Shown here piece after piece: positions 23,340-34,730 of a stretch of DNA of 64,000 nt. Position 1 is the stretch's first letter; each line of letters begins with the position of its first letter. The position numbers were made by a program, and so were the translations under genes. The notes below the pieces were generated by a model. The model did no database searches. It saw nothing but the letters and a program-made list of their open reading frames with translations, and was not told the origin of the DNA. The stretch is from positions 62,001-126,000 of the forward strand of contig JAWHQI010000730.1 of the NCBI GenBank assembly GCA_033032865.1. Direction: 5' to 3'. The DNA is from Dactylorhiza incarnata. Its lineage: Eukaryota; Streptophyta; Magnoliopsida; Asparagales; Orchidaceae.

Positions 23340-23985
23340 CTGACCGGTTAGAACACAATCCGAGCGACCATATATTCAGATCCAGAAATATTCAATTTCG
23401 ACTACTCATTCAGGAATAGATAGTGCCCGACCGGTTTAAAATTCAACCCGGATCATATAGCCAGATCCAGAAATACAACTTGATAGAATGGAGAGATAGA
23501 TAGGTCCGATTCAGTCAAAATGTAACCCGAGCGATCATATAATTAGCTCCAGAAATATTCAATCTTTATAAAGGATGGATGATCCCGCCCGGTTTGAATA
23601 CAACCCGGACAATCAGATAATCAGCTTTGGAGATATCCAACTTAGTTTAAAGACAGACAGATTCGCCCGGCTAGAACACAATCCGGATAATCATATGACT
23701 AAATCTAAAAACATCCAACTTATTAAAGGATGGATAGATAGATAAAACCGTCCGGCCAGAATGAGATCCGAGCAATTATATATATTAGTTCCAGAAATAT
23801 CAATTTATAAAAGATGAATGGACCCGCCCGGCTTGAATGCCACCCGGGTAATAGATGATCGGTTCCGGAGATACCTAATTAAAAAATTGATAAGGTCGCC
23901 CGGTTGGATAACCACTCGGGTCATTATATAATTGCCAGGAAATATCCCAACTTATATCCAATCAGACCGTTCGGTTTGGATGTTC
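23340..23985 (-). repeat. Element D ~78-bp tandem array, about 8 copies
   Basis: Minus-strand equivalent of the B array. The complement of the CCCGGGTT marker recurs near 23355, 23443, 23525, 23604, 23681, 23766, 23840 and 23915, spaced 74-88 bp. The flanking 22875-23339 has no gene: it is the gene 2 3' untranslated region plus scattered CCGNNCGG-like sites. Confidence 0.75.
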
Positions 23986-24282
23986 AGACCGCACAGTCTT
24001 AATATCATAACCCTTTGTTAGGGTAGACGAACACCTGCACCTGTTTTAACCGAATCTTCCTCGAATTATTCTTATACAAGAAACCATAAGAGGCAAATGC
24101 CTCCCTGTAGAGAGAATAAAAAAGGTATGTACAGATCGCACGGTCTTAATATCATAACCCTTTTTTAGGGTAGACGAACACCTGCACCTGTTTTAACCAA
24201 ATCTTCCTCGAATTGTTCTTATACAAGAAACCATAAGAGGCAAATGCCTCCCTGTAGAGAGAATAAAAAAGGTATGTACAGA
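23986..24282 (-). repeat. Element D tandem duplication, 147-bp unit, two copies
   Basis: Two nearly identical copies, about 23986-24132 and 24133-24282. Each contains the family motif that reads ACAGGTGCAGGTGTTCGTC on the minus strand and GAGGCAAATGCCTC. The duplication occupies the place where the fourth hairpin unit is found in the relatives. Confidence 0.85.
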
Positions 24283-24590
24283 CTCAAATGACCAAGTGGG
24301 CAGGTGGGCCTCGGCGGCAAACATTGCTTTCCTCAAGTGGTCATAAGAGCTGTAAACTACTCATCCGCTCTCTTGCCTAGGGTTACAAGCCGAGTTGATC
24401 AATTGGGCAGGTGGGCCTCGGCGGCGAACATTGCTTTCCTCAGAGAGATCAACTCAGTTGTGGGCCCAACTAGGCACCGTTTCGAGAGTACCTAAGAGTA
24501 TTCGATGGTCACAGACTATGATGATCAGTTGGGCAGGTGGGCCTCGGCGGCGAACATTGCTTTCCTCAGAAAGATCATCAAAGCTGTAAC
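24279..24590 (-). repeat. Element D hairpin array in 3' spacer, 3 units
   Basis: Units at about 24508-24590, 24384-24461 and 24279-24353 (order on the minus strand). Cores are nearly identical to the other elements and the arms are complementary within each unit. The fourth unit is missing and replaced by the 147-bp duplication. 24591-24938 is the conserved spacer before the pol stop, with no gene. Confidence 0.85.
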
Positions 24591-24938
24591 TATATCCCTT
24601 CGGGGCATGATAGAGCTGACAATCACCTAGACCTCCCTTGATGCAGGGGTGTGTCAGATACCGGCCGGGATCCAAAATTCTGAAGACCTCCGCAGCGGAA
24701 TTGGCAAGCTACCACTACACGTGTGCGAAAACTCCCCGCATCACATGGTCTTGGTGGGTTTTACGCTACGACTACAATCCGAGGGGGTTCGAGCAGAATT
24801 CGGCGATATCTCAGAGGTTTGGGGAGTGAGATATGTATATTTACATTCACAATGTAGAGAACCATCAGACAAGAAGAGGTGTCAGTATAGGGCTTTTCAT
24901 TTAATACCAAAAGAGATGTACAGAATAAAAGAGATAAT

Positions 24939-27900
24939 TCAAGGATAGAATCGTTTAAGATCGTCACCGCTCCAAGTACGCGGGATGTCTTCCCCTTCAC
25001 TAGTGTGGAGACGGTAGGCCCCGTTCTTTAATACTTCTTTGATGATAAAAGGTCCTGCCCAATTAGGATCCAGCTTTCCAACATTACTAGACCTGGCTGC
25101 AGCATCTACCTTCTTTAATACCAAATCACCGCTTGCGAACTGCTTTACTCTGACATTCTTGTCAAAATATTTTGCCATCCTCCTTTTAACTTCCTCCTGT
25201 CTGATAGTTGCCTCGTCTTGAAGCTCCTCGATCAGATCCAGACTATACCTCATAGCCTCATCATTTTCATCCATCCATGATTCTCCTCCCTCTTTTGCAT
25301 ACATAACCCTTGGAGTGACCACTTCAAATTCTACGGGAATAACGGCCTCTGAGCCATGAGATAGTTTGAACGGCGTCTCCGCTGTAGCTGAAGATGGCGT
25401 AGTACGAAGAGTCCAAAGGATGGAAGGAAGCTGGTCCGCCCAATTCCCTTTTTGATTTAAGACACTTTTCATCAAGAGTTGCCGGATTTGCCTGTTCGCT
25501 GCTTCCACCTGACCGTTGGTCCTGGGATGATGTACTGAGGAAAATCGCAGATCAATTCCCACCTGATCGCAGAAGCTTTTCATCTCGGAATTGTTGAACT
25601 GTGGACCGTTATCGGTAACAATTGCTAACGGAATTCCATGCCGGCAGATTATTTCCCCCCAGATGAAGTTTTTGACAATTTGAGTTGTTGTTTTTGCCAG
25701 CGCTTTTGCCTCAATCCACTTACTGAAATAGTCGATCATTACAAGGATGAAACGGCGTTGACCGCTGGCCATTGGAAAGGGTCCCATAAGATCCATTCCC
25801 CATACTGCAAAGGGCCACGGCGCGGTTATCGACCTGAGCGACTGAGCAGGCAAATGTTGAAGAGGAGCGAACTTTTGGCACTGGACACATCGCCTGGCAA
25901 ATGCTTCAGCATCTTTCCTCATGGTCGGCCAGAAATATCCCTGCCGCAAGATCCTTTTCTCCAAAGTCTTCGCTCCTGAATGACTACCACACTCTCCTGA
26001 ATGAATTTCCTGAAGTATGATCGGAATTTCTTCTTCTGAGACACATCGCGCTGAGGGAGAAATCAGAGTTTTTCTATACAGGACTCCTGCCATCAAGTAG
26101 TAGTAGGCTGCCTTTCTTTTGAATCTATTTCTGTCCCTGATTGATGAATGAAACTCTCCTTTTGACAGAAACAATTCGTAGGGGTCTTTCCAGGAAGGAT
26201 GCTGATCGATCTGCATGAGCTCCTCTTCCTCTGTCTCATCTATTGCCGGACGAAAGAGTTCTGAGGTCACCCCTCCTGATGGAAGACCAAACTTTGACAA
26301 TTCGTCTGCCTCTTCATTCTGTGTTCTCGGAATGTGTTCGATAATGAAGGATTTGAATCTCCCAATTTCTTTCTTAGCTAAAAATAGATACTTTCTCAAT
26401 ATCGGTTCTCTTGTTTCATAATTCCCTAGAACCTGCGAAGCCATCACAAGAGATTCAGTTTTCACATGAACGTGTTCTATCCCAAGCTCCTTCGCGAGTC
26501 TCAAGCCGGCCAAGAATGCTTCGTATTCGGCCTGGTTATTTGTAACTGAAAAGAAGAATTTGATAGCCTGCTCCAGCCTGATGCCATTTGGACTGATCAG
26601 AACCACTCCGGCTCCCACGGAGTTTCTGCCAGAAGCCCCATCCACATAAATGATCCAAGCCAAGGGAGATTGCACTATTTGTTCTGGATTAGACTCCATC
26701 GTGTCTACCAAGAAATCTGCCAATACTTGTGCCTTTATTGCCGTTCTGGGAATGTATAATATTTCGAACTCGCTTAACTCGATTGCCCATTTGGCCAACC
26801 TTCCTGAATGATCCGGCTTTTCCAAGATGCTCTTTAGTGGATGGTCCGAGACCACCTGAATGGGATGAGCCTGAAAATAGGGGCGGAGCCTTCGTGACGA
26901 CATGACCAAAGCCAAGGCTAATTTCTCCAAGATTGAATATCTAGTTTCCGCATCTTTGAGGATGTGGCTGACATAATATATAGGAAACTGCTTCTTTTTT
27001 TCTTCCCGCACCAGGACAGAGCTTATCGCATCTGGGCCCACTCCCAAGTATAAGAATAGTGTTTCCCCTTCGCGAGGGCTTTGAAGAAGAGGGGTTGAGG
27101 TTAACTGCTTTTTCAACTGTTCAAAAGCATTATCGCACTCTTCACTCCATTCGAACTTAGATCTTCCCCTAAGTGTTTTGAAAAATGGAGCGCTTTTATC
27201 CCCCGACTTGGAAATGAATCGGCTCAATCCTGCCAACCTCCCCCCAAGTTGCTGCACTTCCTTCGGATTGCGAGGAGGGGTCATGTCTAGGATGGCCTTT
27301 ACTTTATCTGGGTTTGGCGCGAGGCCATTAGGAGTGAGAAGGTGTCCCAGAAATTTTCCTTTGTTGGCCCCAAACACACATTTCAAAGGATTTAGTTTTA
27401 ATTTGAACCCCCGCAGAGTAGCGAATGTCTCTACGAGGTCTTTCAGATGGATTGAAAAAGTTTTACTTTTTAGAAGAAGATCGTCTACATATACTTCAAG
27501 ATTTCTCCCTTTCTGTTTTTTGAATACTGTGTCCATCATCCTCTGATATGTCGCCCCCGCATTTTTGAGCCCGAAGGGCATGACAAGATAACAATAACAT
27601 CCATCATTGGTAATGAAGGATGTATGCGGGATATCAGGTTTATGCATCTTAATCTGGTGATAACCAGAAAATGCATCTAGAAAGCTCATGAAATTATATC
27701 CTACCGCGGAATCTACTAAAACATCTATCCGAGGCAAGGGATAGCAATCTTTGGGGCACGCTTTATTGAGCTTTGTGAAGTCCACGCACATGCGCCACTT
27801 CCCACCAGATTTCGGAACCATTACAATGTTTGACATCCACGTTGGATATTGAATTTCAGAAATAAAACCCGCTTTTAGGAGCTTGGAAACCTCCTCTCTG

Positions 27901-30557
27901 ATGGGCAATGCCAGCTTTGTTGCCACCTCCCTCTTCTTTTGTTGGATCGGCTTGAATTCAGGAGAGACGTTGAGGTGATGGCATGCTACGTCTGGATCTA
28001 CCCCAGGCATGTCCTCCGCTGACCAGGCGAAGATGTCCAAGTTCTCTAACAGGCAGGAGATTAGTTGAGCTTTTTCCTCTTCCGACAGCTCGGCGTTGAT
28101 GATCAGCTTCTTCTCTTCCCCTTCAGCAATGGGAACTTCTTGGATCTCCTGGGCAGGTTCCAGGTAAACTCCTTTCCGCTCTGTGCTTTCTTTGATTCCC
28201 TCAGGGAGCTTGGACACCTCGTAGATGTCATTCTGAGCCTTGTGAAGTGGTGCCTCGGTGATCACATTAACTGTCTTTACATAGCATTCGCGAGCAACCC
28301 TTGGATCACTCCGGATCCGATATTGACGCCCCTCAGCGGCGAACTTCAAGGCCAAATGGAAAGTAGATACTACCGCTCTGTAAGCGTTCAGAATTGGCCT
28401 TCCGAAAATTGCACAGTAGCTGCTTGGGGCTTCCACCACCACGAAGCTTATCAGCTTTGTTATACCCCCCAACGATACCAAAAGCTTTACGCACCCCTCC
28501 ACTTCCTTCTTCTCTCCCGAGAAGCCATAGAGGGGCCCTTCCGTGGAGAGTAAAGACTTTCCAGTTTTAAGGGCTTCGAATGTTTCACGGAAAATGAGAT
28601 TAACTGAGCTGCCGGTATCAATCAGAATTTTGTGCACGGTGTAGTTTTCAATAACCGCCTTTATCACCACTGCATCATCAAAAGGATTTGCATTTGGGGA
28701 AAGATCTTCTTGGCCGAAGGTAACGACCGCCCTTTCTGGAGTAGAAGTGGAGGCGACTGCCACTTCTTGCTTCGTAACTCTCCCGATGCTAGATTTTCGA
28801 GAAGATTCTACTCCTGCCCCACCATGAATGCAATAGATGTTGCCAAGAGGGCCAACGTCATTCACCTCTATACACTCGGTTGTGGGATGTATATCCCCAT
28901 AGCAACCTGCCTCTTCCACATCAGCACACTCCCAGGTCACTTCGACCACTTCCTTCTTCTTCTCAGTTCGCGGCTCAACCGGGGTTTCTTGCCGAATCAA
29001 CCCTCGGAGCTTCCCTTCTTTCAGGAGCTTCTCTATCAACCACCGGAGGGCCCGGCAATCCTCAGTCTGATGCCCTTCCTCTTTATGATATTCACAATAA
29101 AAGTTAGGGTTCCGGTTGCGAATTTCTGATTTCAAGGGAGGAGGCCTCTTGAAGTCAGGCCTCTTTTGGAGAATCTGCACGACCTCGTTCATGGTGACGT
29201 TGAGAGGGGTGAACGACTCCTGAGATTCATCATATCGGATGGATGGAATAGTTGGGGATGGTTGTGCGATGTACTGCGGCAGATATACAGGCATTATTTG
29301 CGGAGCTCCCATGGGTTGAGTGGGTGTGATGGCCAACGGCGGTTTTTAATCTTGAAACCGTTGATGGCCGAGGAATGGTTGTTTAGGCTTAAGATTCCTC
29401 CCTCTCTGAGCCCGGGGTTCGAAATCAGGCCGAGATGGATGATTGTAACGTTGCTGATGAGTTGATGCGGGATTAAACTGATCGTTATTGCTGAGCAATT
29501 TGGCAACATAACCAGGATTAGTCTTTTCTCCCCTGATAAATTTGTTAGCCAGACTAATCATCTCCTGGTATGTTTTCGGCTCCCTGATTTGAGCTTCAAA
29601 TTTCAGCGGCCCCTCCCTGAGGCCATGCATCAGAGCGACCCTATATAACTCTGGATCGACGTTTTGCACCTCCATTATCTCCCTTTGGAAACGGTCAACG
29701 AAGCGGGCCCACGTTTCGTTTTCCTGCTGCCGTATCTCAAATAGGGCTGCCGGACCGTTCTTCCTCTTTTTCGAGGTAGAGAATCGAAGCAGAAATTATC
29801 TACGCAGTTCTGCAAAACATCTAATGGATCGAGGATGCAATCCATAGAACCATTCTCTGGCTTGTCCATCGAAGGACGTCACCAGGAGCTTACACTTAGT
29901 TGCATCAGTGATGGTCCTCAGAGCAACAGCCGATTCAAACGCTTGAAGATGAATTGCCGGATCGGACTCCCCACCATATGTTGATAAGCGTGGTTCTCGA
30001 AAGTTATTCGGAGCCGGCTCTCCCCGGATCTCATCCGTGAAGGGAGAACTCTCCTCGACATCCTCGTATAGAGAAAAAGCAGGGTGGTAGGGGATCTCTG
30101 CTGCGGTCATTTGCGGACAGGCCGCCTGATAGGAGCGGGCAGGTGCTCCGGCCGGGTAGGACTGGTAGGCGGCGACCTCAGGCGGATAGGAAAAGCGAGC
30201 GGCCTGAGAAGCCGCCCCCTGGAAGTCAAGGACTCGAGCCGGCATACGCCGCGCGGCCTCTTGGTAGAAATTCTGCCGATCCGCAGAACCTTCTGGTGGC
30301 GGTTGGGAGTGAGCGACCTGCGCAAATGGGTATGGAGGTGGAGGAGGTAGAACAGGGGTCATGGCCGGGTTAACCGCGGCCTGTTAGGGGGCTAACCGCT
30401 TGGTTAGCAGAGCTAGAGCCTGACTGATCGCGTCCAGACGCTGATCAGTTGCTTTCTGAGCCTGGTCGGCTTCTCTCTTAGTTCGCTCCAGAGCCTCCCA
30501 CAGGGAGTCATCGCTATGATCGGACCGGTCTCTTGGAGGGAACTGGCGGTCTGACAT
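24939..30557 (-). pseudogene. Element D gag-pol polyprotein (three nonsense codons in gag; pol open)
   Basis: The frame is 5619 nt, exactly the length of the intact E polyprotein, and never shifts. Stops occur at 30382-30384 (TAA), 29796-29798 (TAA) and 29346-29348 (TAA), all in the gag part. Downstream, 29336-24939 is open for 1465 codons and includes the zinc knuckle, protease (LIDTGSSVNLIF), RT with YVDDLLLKS, RNase H, archaeal-type RNase H (IYVDGASGRNSVGAG), and integrase with HHCC and D-D-E. Two of the three stops replace CAG by TAA, a double transition. If expressed at all, it would lack a normal gag, so movement would need gag from a relative. Confidence 0.95.
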
Positions 30558-30608
30558 TCTGAACCAAAGATTTCGCTGATAGTCCGCGATCTGAAGGTCG
30601 CGTGTTTC

Positions 30609-31443
30609 TGTTCGATTCAAAAGTGCGCTCACGAAGAAAATCGAGGGCTGCGGATTATCGGTTACTATTTGGTTAGAGAATTTAGACCGCTAGCAGCGGT
30701 CGAGGCCGGACTTTGCCCGCCGCAGCAAATGCCACTCTTGCGACGGGCTTTCTTTTGATTGAAAAGTAGCGGTTACAAGTGCAGGAAAGCAGAAGCCGGC
30801 CGGTCAAACAGTTCGCGAGACCTGAAACTCGAGACCGGAGCTCCGACAAGCGAGCTCTTCGATTCGAGTGTGCGTGTCTTGTGAACAGTGCCGCCCGCTA
30901 TTTATAGGCTTGGGGGCCTGCCCGAGTGGGCAGGGATAAAATAACCTCCTGCCCGGGTACAGGAGAAACGGGCAGGCGGTGACGGGATGCATAGAGAAGA
31001 AAAAAGAAAGAGGCCGCGCGACCTGACGGCCTGCCTTCCCTACCCGTCTGACTTGAGGCTGAGGATACCGGGACTAAGTCAATGATGCAGACCGAGCGGC
31101 CTGGAGATTGAGGCCGCGGTCTGCCTTCTGGTCATGACTTAGCCGTTTTTCACAAGGTAACGCGGATAGCCTTTGATCTGGACCCCCGGCTTGTTCTTCG
31201 GGGCTGGAACCTCGAGTTTCTATGGGACAACCCGCGCGGCCTTCTAGCTGAGACCGCGGATAAACCTCTCGCCTTAGCTCTTGACGATCTTCTCCCTTGG
31301 GGGCGATCCGGAAACGACATCAGGTCACCCGATCTGGCTCACCTTGAACTGAGAACCACTGTTTTTGGAAACTAGCGGCCTGACCCATAAGTTCGCGCGG
31401 TCTGATAATAGCCCAACCCGAGAAGCGGTTTTCCGGGCAAACA
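30609..31443 (-). repeat. Element D 5' LTR
   Basis: 835 bp. On the minus strand it runs from TGTTTGCCCGG at 31443 to GAATCGAACA at 30609. The minus-strand TATAAATA is at 30899-30906, with CCTGCCCACTCGGGCAGG upstream. The R-region hairpin pairs with one G-U substitution. Downstream of the LTR (30608-30587) is the conserved ACACGCGACCTTCAGATCGC-type primer-site candidate. Confidence 0.95.
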
Positions 31444-31479
31444 CCGTGCGTTATATACAGGCGGTCAAAAGGAACTTAC

Positions 31480-32194
31480 TATGCTCGGGGAGGACGTCCT
31501 CTAATTCTGAGAACAGCGGGATGTAGTGATTGATGTCCAACCGCTCCTTCTCAAGGAACGCGAAGGTGTCCATCTCGATCTTCCCAACCTGGGGGATTTG
31601 GAAAACCTCTTCCCCCCGAACATGCGGGTTGGTTTGCAACAGTCCGAAGTTACCTTCTAGCATTACAAACCGCTCCAACCAGTCCGAGACCTTGTTCGCC
31701 AGGTTGACAATCTTCAATCCGTGGCAGCCAAAGTAGAGGTGCCCCCTGAAAGTTGAGGTCCCCGAGTCGGAGACAGCCCGCACCGAGAAGAACTTCCTGA
31801 ATAGGTCAAGGGAAAATCGGGTTCGCTCGAACCGCAGGTAGGAAATGAAACTATATATGGAGGCGATGGAGTTCGGTGGAAGCTGGCCGGGTACAACCCC
31901 GTAATGGTCGAAAATGGCTATGACTTCAAGTGGCAGCGGAAATTTGAAGCCATAATCAAAATGGTCGACCCGGACGGCTATTTGGTGTGGATTGGAAGAG
32001 TTAATCCGCTCGTCGCGCAAAGGAAGCCGCGCGAGCAGATTACTCCCTGCCATGTGTTTTGCAATGAATTCGTCCAATTCACTCTGGGTAAGTCGGCACT
32101 CTGGGTGGTCCGCCGAATGAAAAGCCAAGGCCGCATCCGCTCGGACGGCTTTAACCTTAACAGGCCGCTGCGACTTGTTCTTAGATCGCGCCAT
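31480..32194 (-). CDS. Element B antisense gene 2, exon 1
   Basis: Exon 1 of the gene that continues at 17478, 715 nt, identical in length to D and E. It starts MARSKNKSQRPVKVKAV and contains the DHFDYGFKFPLP, FDHYGVVPGQLPPNS and GHLYFGCHGLK blocks of the Transposase_28-like domain. The donor GTAAG follows at 31479. Element D sits 31 bp into the intron. A TATA-like box is at 32230-32235. The DNA between this gene and gene 1 (32195-32466) holds only promoter and untranslated sequence. Confidence 0.87.
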
Positions 32195-32466
32195 CTGGAA
32201 ATCATAAAAATGACTTCGAAGAGTCCCTACTTATAGATTTTTATGATCTGCAAATAGTAAAGCTATGTCGCGGCTATACATTCTAACCGCGCAGTCAATA
32301 TCCTGCATGGTTAGATTCACCAGAAAAATAAAAGAAGCAAAGGCATTCAGGAAAACAGGAGCAAGCATACATCACAGATCGTGCGACCGGAAATCAGTTC
32401 GGATAAAACACAAGATCTAAACAGAACACAAAATATAGCGGTTAAACAAGAAACCACACGAGTTAT

Positions 32467-33260
32467 TCAAATAAAAGACATAAGATAGAAAGGAAAATTG
32501 TCCAACAAAGGCCGAATCAATAGGTCGCATTCATAATACAAATTGTTCTCAAAAGCCGGCCACGGCTGACGGTGTTCTGGGGAGACATCCTCTCTGTGAA
32601 GTCGCGCGACCCGGTGACTGGTGGTGTTTAGAAGAGAGTAAATCTGGCTGCTATGATAATGGAGGTGGTTGATTGTGCTATGAAGCCGCCCGACATCCCT
32701 TTCGACCCACGTAGCGGCAATCATGCAGGGGGTTGCGGTGGCCTCATCAATCATTGGATCAGCCGCCCGAACCGGGGGAGGATTTGAGCCCGCCCCAATA
32801 GTCGAGCGGCTAACAACCTGCATTCCATCATTCATACTTCGCCGGCCCGCAGCGACTTCCCTGGTTAACCGCAGGAATTTATCTTGGTAATATCTCGAGT
32901 CATCATCGAACTTAGCAGATGCCCTCTTCTCCTTCTCGAGCTGGGCGGTCAGGGTAGCGACTTGCGCCACCTTGGCCCTCTTCTCGGCCTCTACTGCGGC
33001 TCGCGTGGCCTCCATCGAAGCTCGCGCGACCTCTTCAGCCTTCTTCCTCGCCATTTGTTCGGCTTCCAGAGCGGCCTGAGTGGCGGCCTCCCGGTCTTCC
33101 ATCTCTTTCAAACGGGCCCTCAGGTTCGCAAGATCTTCCTCTAGATGCCCGAACAGTTGTGGCCCTTCTTGCGAGGTCGTTACACAGGTTGATGCCAGGG
33201 GAACTGATGGAGGCAGGCTGGCCTCGGGGTCGCCCGGCTTTGCAATCTGATCCCCGCTAT
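32467..33260 (-). CDS. Element B antisense gene 1, exon 2 (stop lost)
   Basis: Coiled-coil exon homologous to D 19924-20657. It begins after the acceptor TTGCAG at 33261 and runs through the conserved coiled coil (EDREAATQAALEAEQMARKK) and tail (HREDVSPEHRQP). The normal TGA has become TGG, so the frame extends about 29 residues to a TGA at 32467-32469. Exon 1 is split between 44693-45756 and 59367-59398 by insertions of C (in the intron) and E (in the exon). Without the inserts the gene would have 630 codons. Confidence 0.82.
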
Positions 33261-33393
33261 CTGCAAGAAGCCGCTCGGTTATAAAAAGCAAGAACATGCA
33301 ACGCCATATATATACAAAGATGGACATAAATATAAGAGCAATGCCTGGGCGCACAGGACGCTTAGACTGTTCCGGGTCCATCCTCCAACGTTG

Positions 33394-34681
33394 TGTTGGA
33401 GCATGCGTTTCGCACTCCTCCAGTTTGATAATAACAAAGTCCCTTTTGTATTTGATTCTATTTTCATTAATGGTGTGCAGATAACAGGTATGTGATATTC
33501 ACATTGCTGCTGGAGCTAAAATTGCATGTGGGAAAAATTCACTGTCGGAAAATTCTGACAGCCACTGTCGCCCAGGCGACAGCAGAGAAGTTACAACTAC
33601 TTCCCTCCACGGCAGATCGACGAAAGACAGTTTTGCGCTGTCGGAATTCCGACATCGATGTCGCCCAGGCGACAGCTCCACGATTCCACCAACTGCCCAC
33701 GACTTCACCCACGACAGCGGCAGTTTTGTGCTGTCGGAATTCCGACATCGATGTCGCCCCAGCGACAGCTCCACGATTCCAGCAACTGCCCACACGACGG
33801 CTCGACGGCACGACCGAGGCTTTTGGCGCTGTCGGAAATTTCCGACAGTGACTGTCGCCCAGGCGACAGTGAAAGTCTATAAAATGGTGCTTTTGGTTCG
33901 TGCATTCTAAGCTTTGGAGATTTCCAGTCCCTACCTGAGTGCATACGAACCAGAGAGCTCCAGAACCTCCTCAACTCCTAATTGTGCAAAGAAGGATTGA
34001 AGATTGAAGACGAGATCGGGCGCGCTACTCCATCAACGATCATCTCAAGGCTTCAACAATCCATTCAGAGATCTGAATTTCTAGGGAGTTGACTTTTTCA
34101 TATTGTATTTCATTTACTCATATTTCATTTTGTATTGGGGAAGAAATCGTCGTCTTGCGTGCGGCGTCTAAGTCCTTGCGCGGCTTAGGGGAAAATCGCT
34201 TCCTTGTGCGGAGCGTCCAAGTCCTTGCGTGGCTTGGTGGGAAATCGTGGCCTTGTGCGCTACGTCTAGATCTTGGGAAGATCTAGAGGTTAGGCTTGGG
34301 CTTGGTCTTGGGTAAGACAAGCGATAGCCTTCCGATCCTTGGGAGAAGGATTGGTAAATCAAAAATATAGTATTTTCATTTTATCATTGTGCCTTGATCT
34401 TAAGCATTGTTAAGATCATTTTTATTTGTATGGAAATTTCATGATAAATAAAATTATGATCCTTTCACTAATCGCAAATTTGTTTGCTTAAATTTTTATC
34501 TTAAAAATTTGTGCTTGGTGTTATACAAAAATTGCTTTGTTTTAAAATTAATTTTTAAAGAAACTTTTTATTAAAGTAAAATTGTCATAAAATTATTAAG
34601 TAAAAATTACAAATTTAAACACACCCTTATTCACCCCCCCCCCCCCCCCCCCCCCCTCTAAGGGCGTCATACGATCCAACA
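33394..34681 (+). repeat. Element C 5' LTR
   Basis: 1288 bp. The U3 part holds four bipartite palindromes (33542-33582, 33638-33676, 33731-33768, 33829-33870). TATAAAA is at 33878-33884, 7 bp after the last palindrome. Near the end there is a run of 23 C (34634-34656), against 11 in the 3' LTR. The LTR ends ACGATCCAACA. Confidence 0.95.
33542..33884 (+). promoter_or_regulatory. Element C LTR palindrome cluster and TATA box
   Basis: Each unit has two adjacent palindromes sharing TGTCG/CGACA half sites: CTGTCGGAAATTTCCGACAG, then 2-3 bases, then ACTGTCGCCCAGGCGACAGT. Shorter variants have GGAATTCC in the centre. The fourth unit directly precedes TATAAAA. The first unit in this LTR has one CpG-to-TpG change that the 3' LTR copy lacks. 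The layout suggests binding sites for a dimeric factor; repeated LTR palindromes near the TATA box are known in Sireviruses. Confidence 0.8.
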
Positions 34682-34683
34682 AG

Positions 34684-34694
34684 TGGTATCAGAG
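34684..34694 (+). promoter_or_regulatory. Element C primer-binding site (initiator tRNA-Met)
   Basis: TGGTATCAGAG two bases after the 5' LTR matches the usual Copia site complementary to the 3' end of initiator methionine tRNA. Confidence 0.9.
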
Positions 34695-34730
34695 GTAGGT
34701 TACTCCAAAACGGTTTTACCACCGGGAGTA

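Larger units (their letters stand above)
17520..31443 (-). mobile_element. Gypsy/Tat element D, nested in B
   Basis: Complete element of 13,924 bp in reverse orientation. The two LTRs of 835 bp are flanked by the direct repeat CCGTG (17515-17519 and 31444-31448). It lies in the first intron of B's antisense gene 2. Its gag-pol frame has three nonsense codons; its two antisense genes are open. About 8-9 LTR differences are visible by eye, roughly 1 percent. Confidence 0.96.

Noticed and set aside
33492..33974. Overlapping open frames on both strands in the Copia LTR near 33.5-34.0 kb, repeated near 43.4-43.8 kb
   Set aside because: They are produced by the GC-rich palindromes in the LTR and lie across the promoter. 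Both strands are open, which reflects composition.
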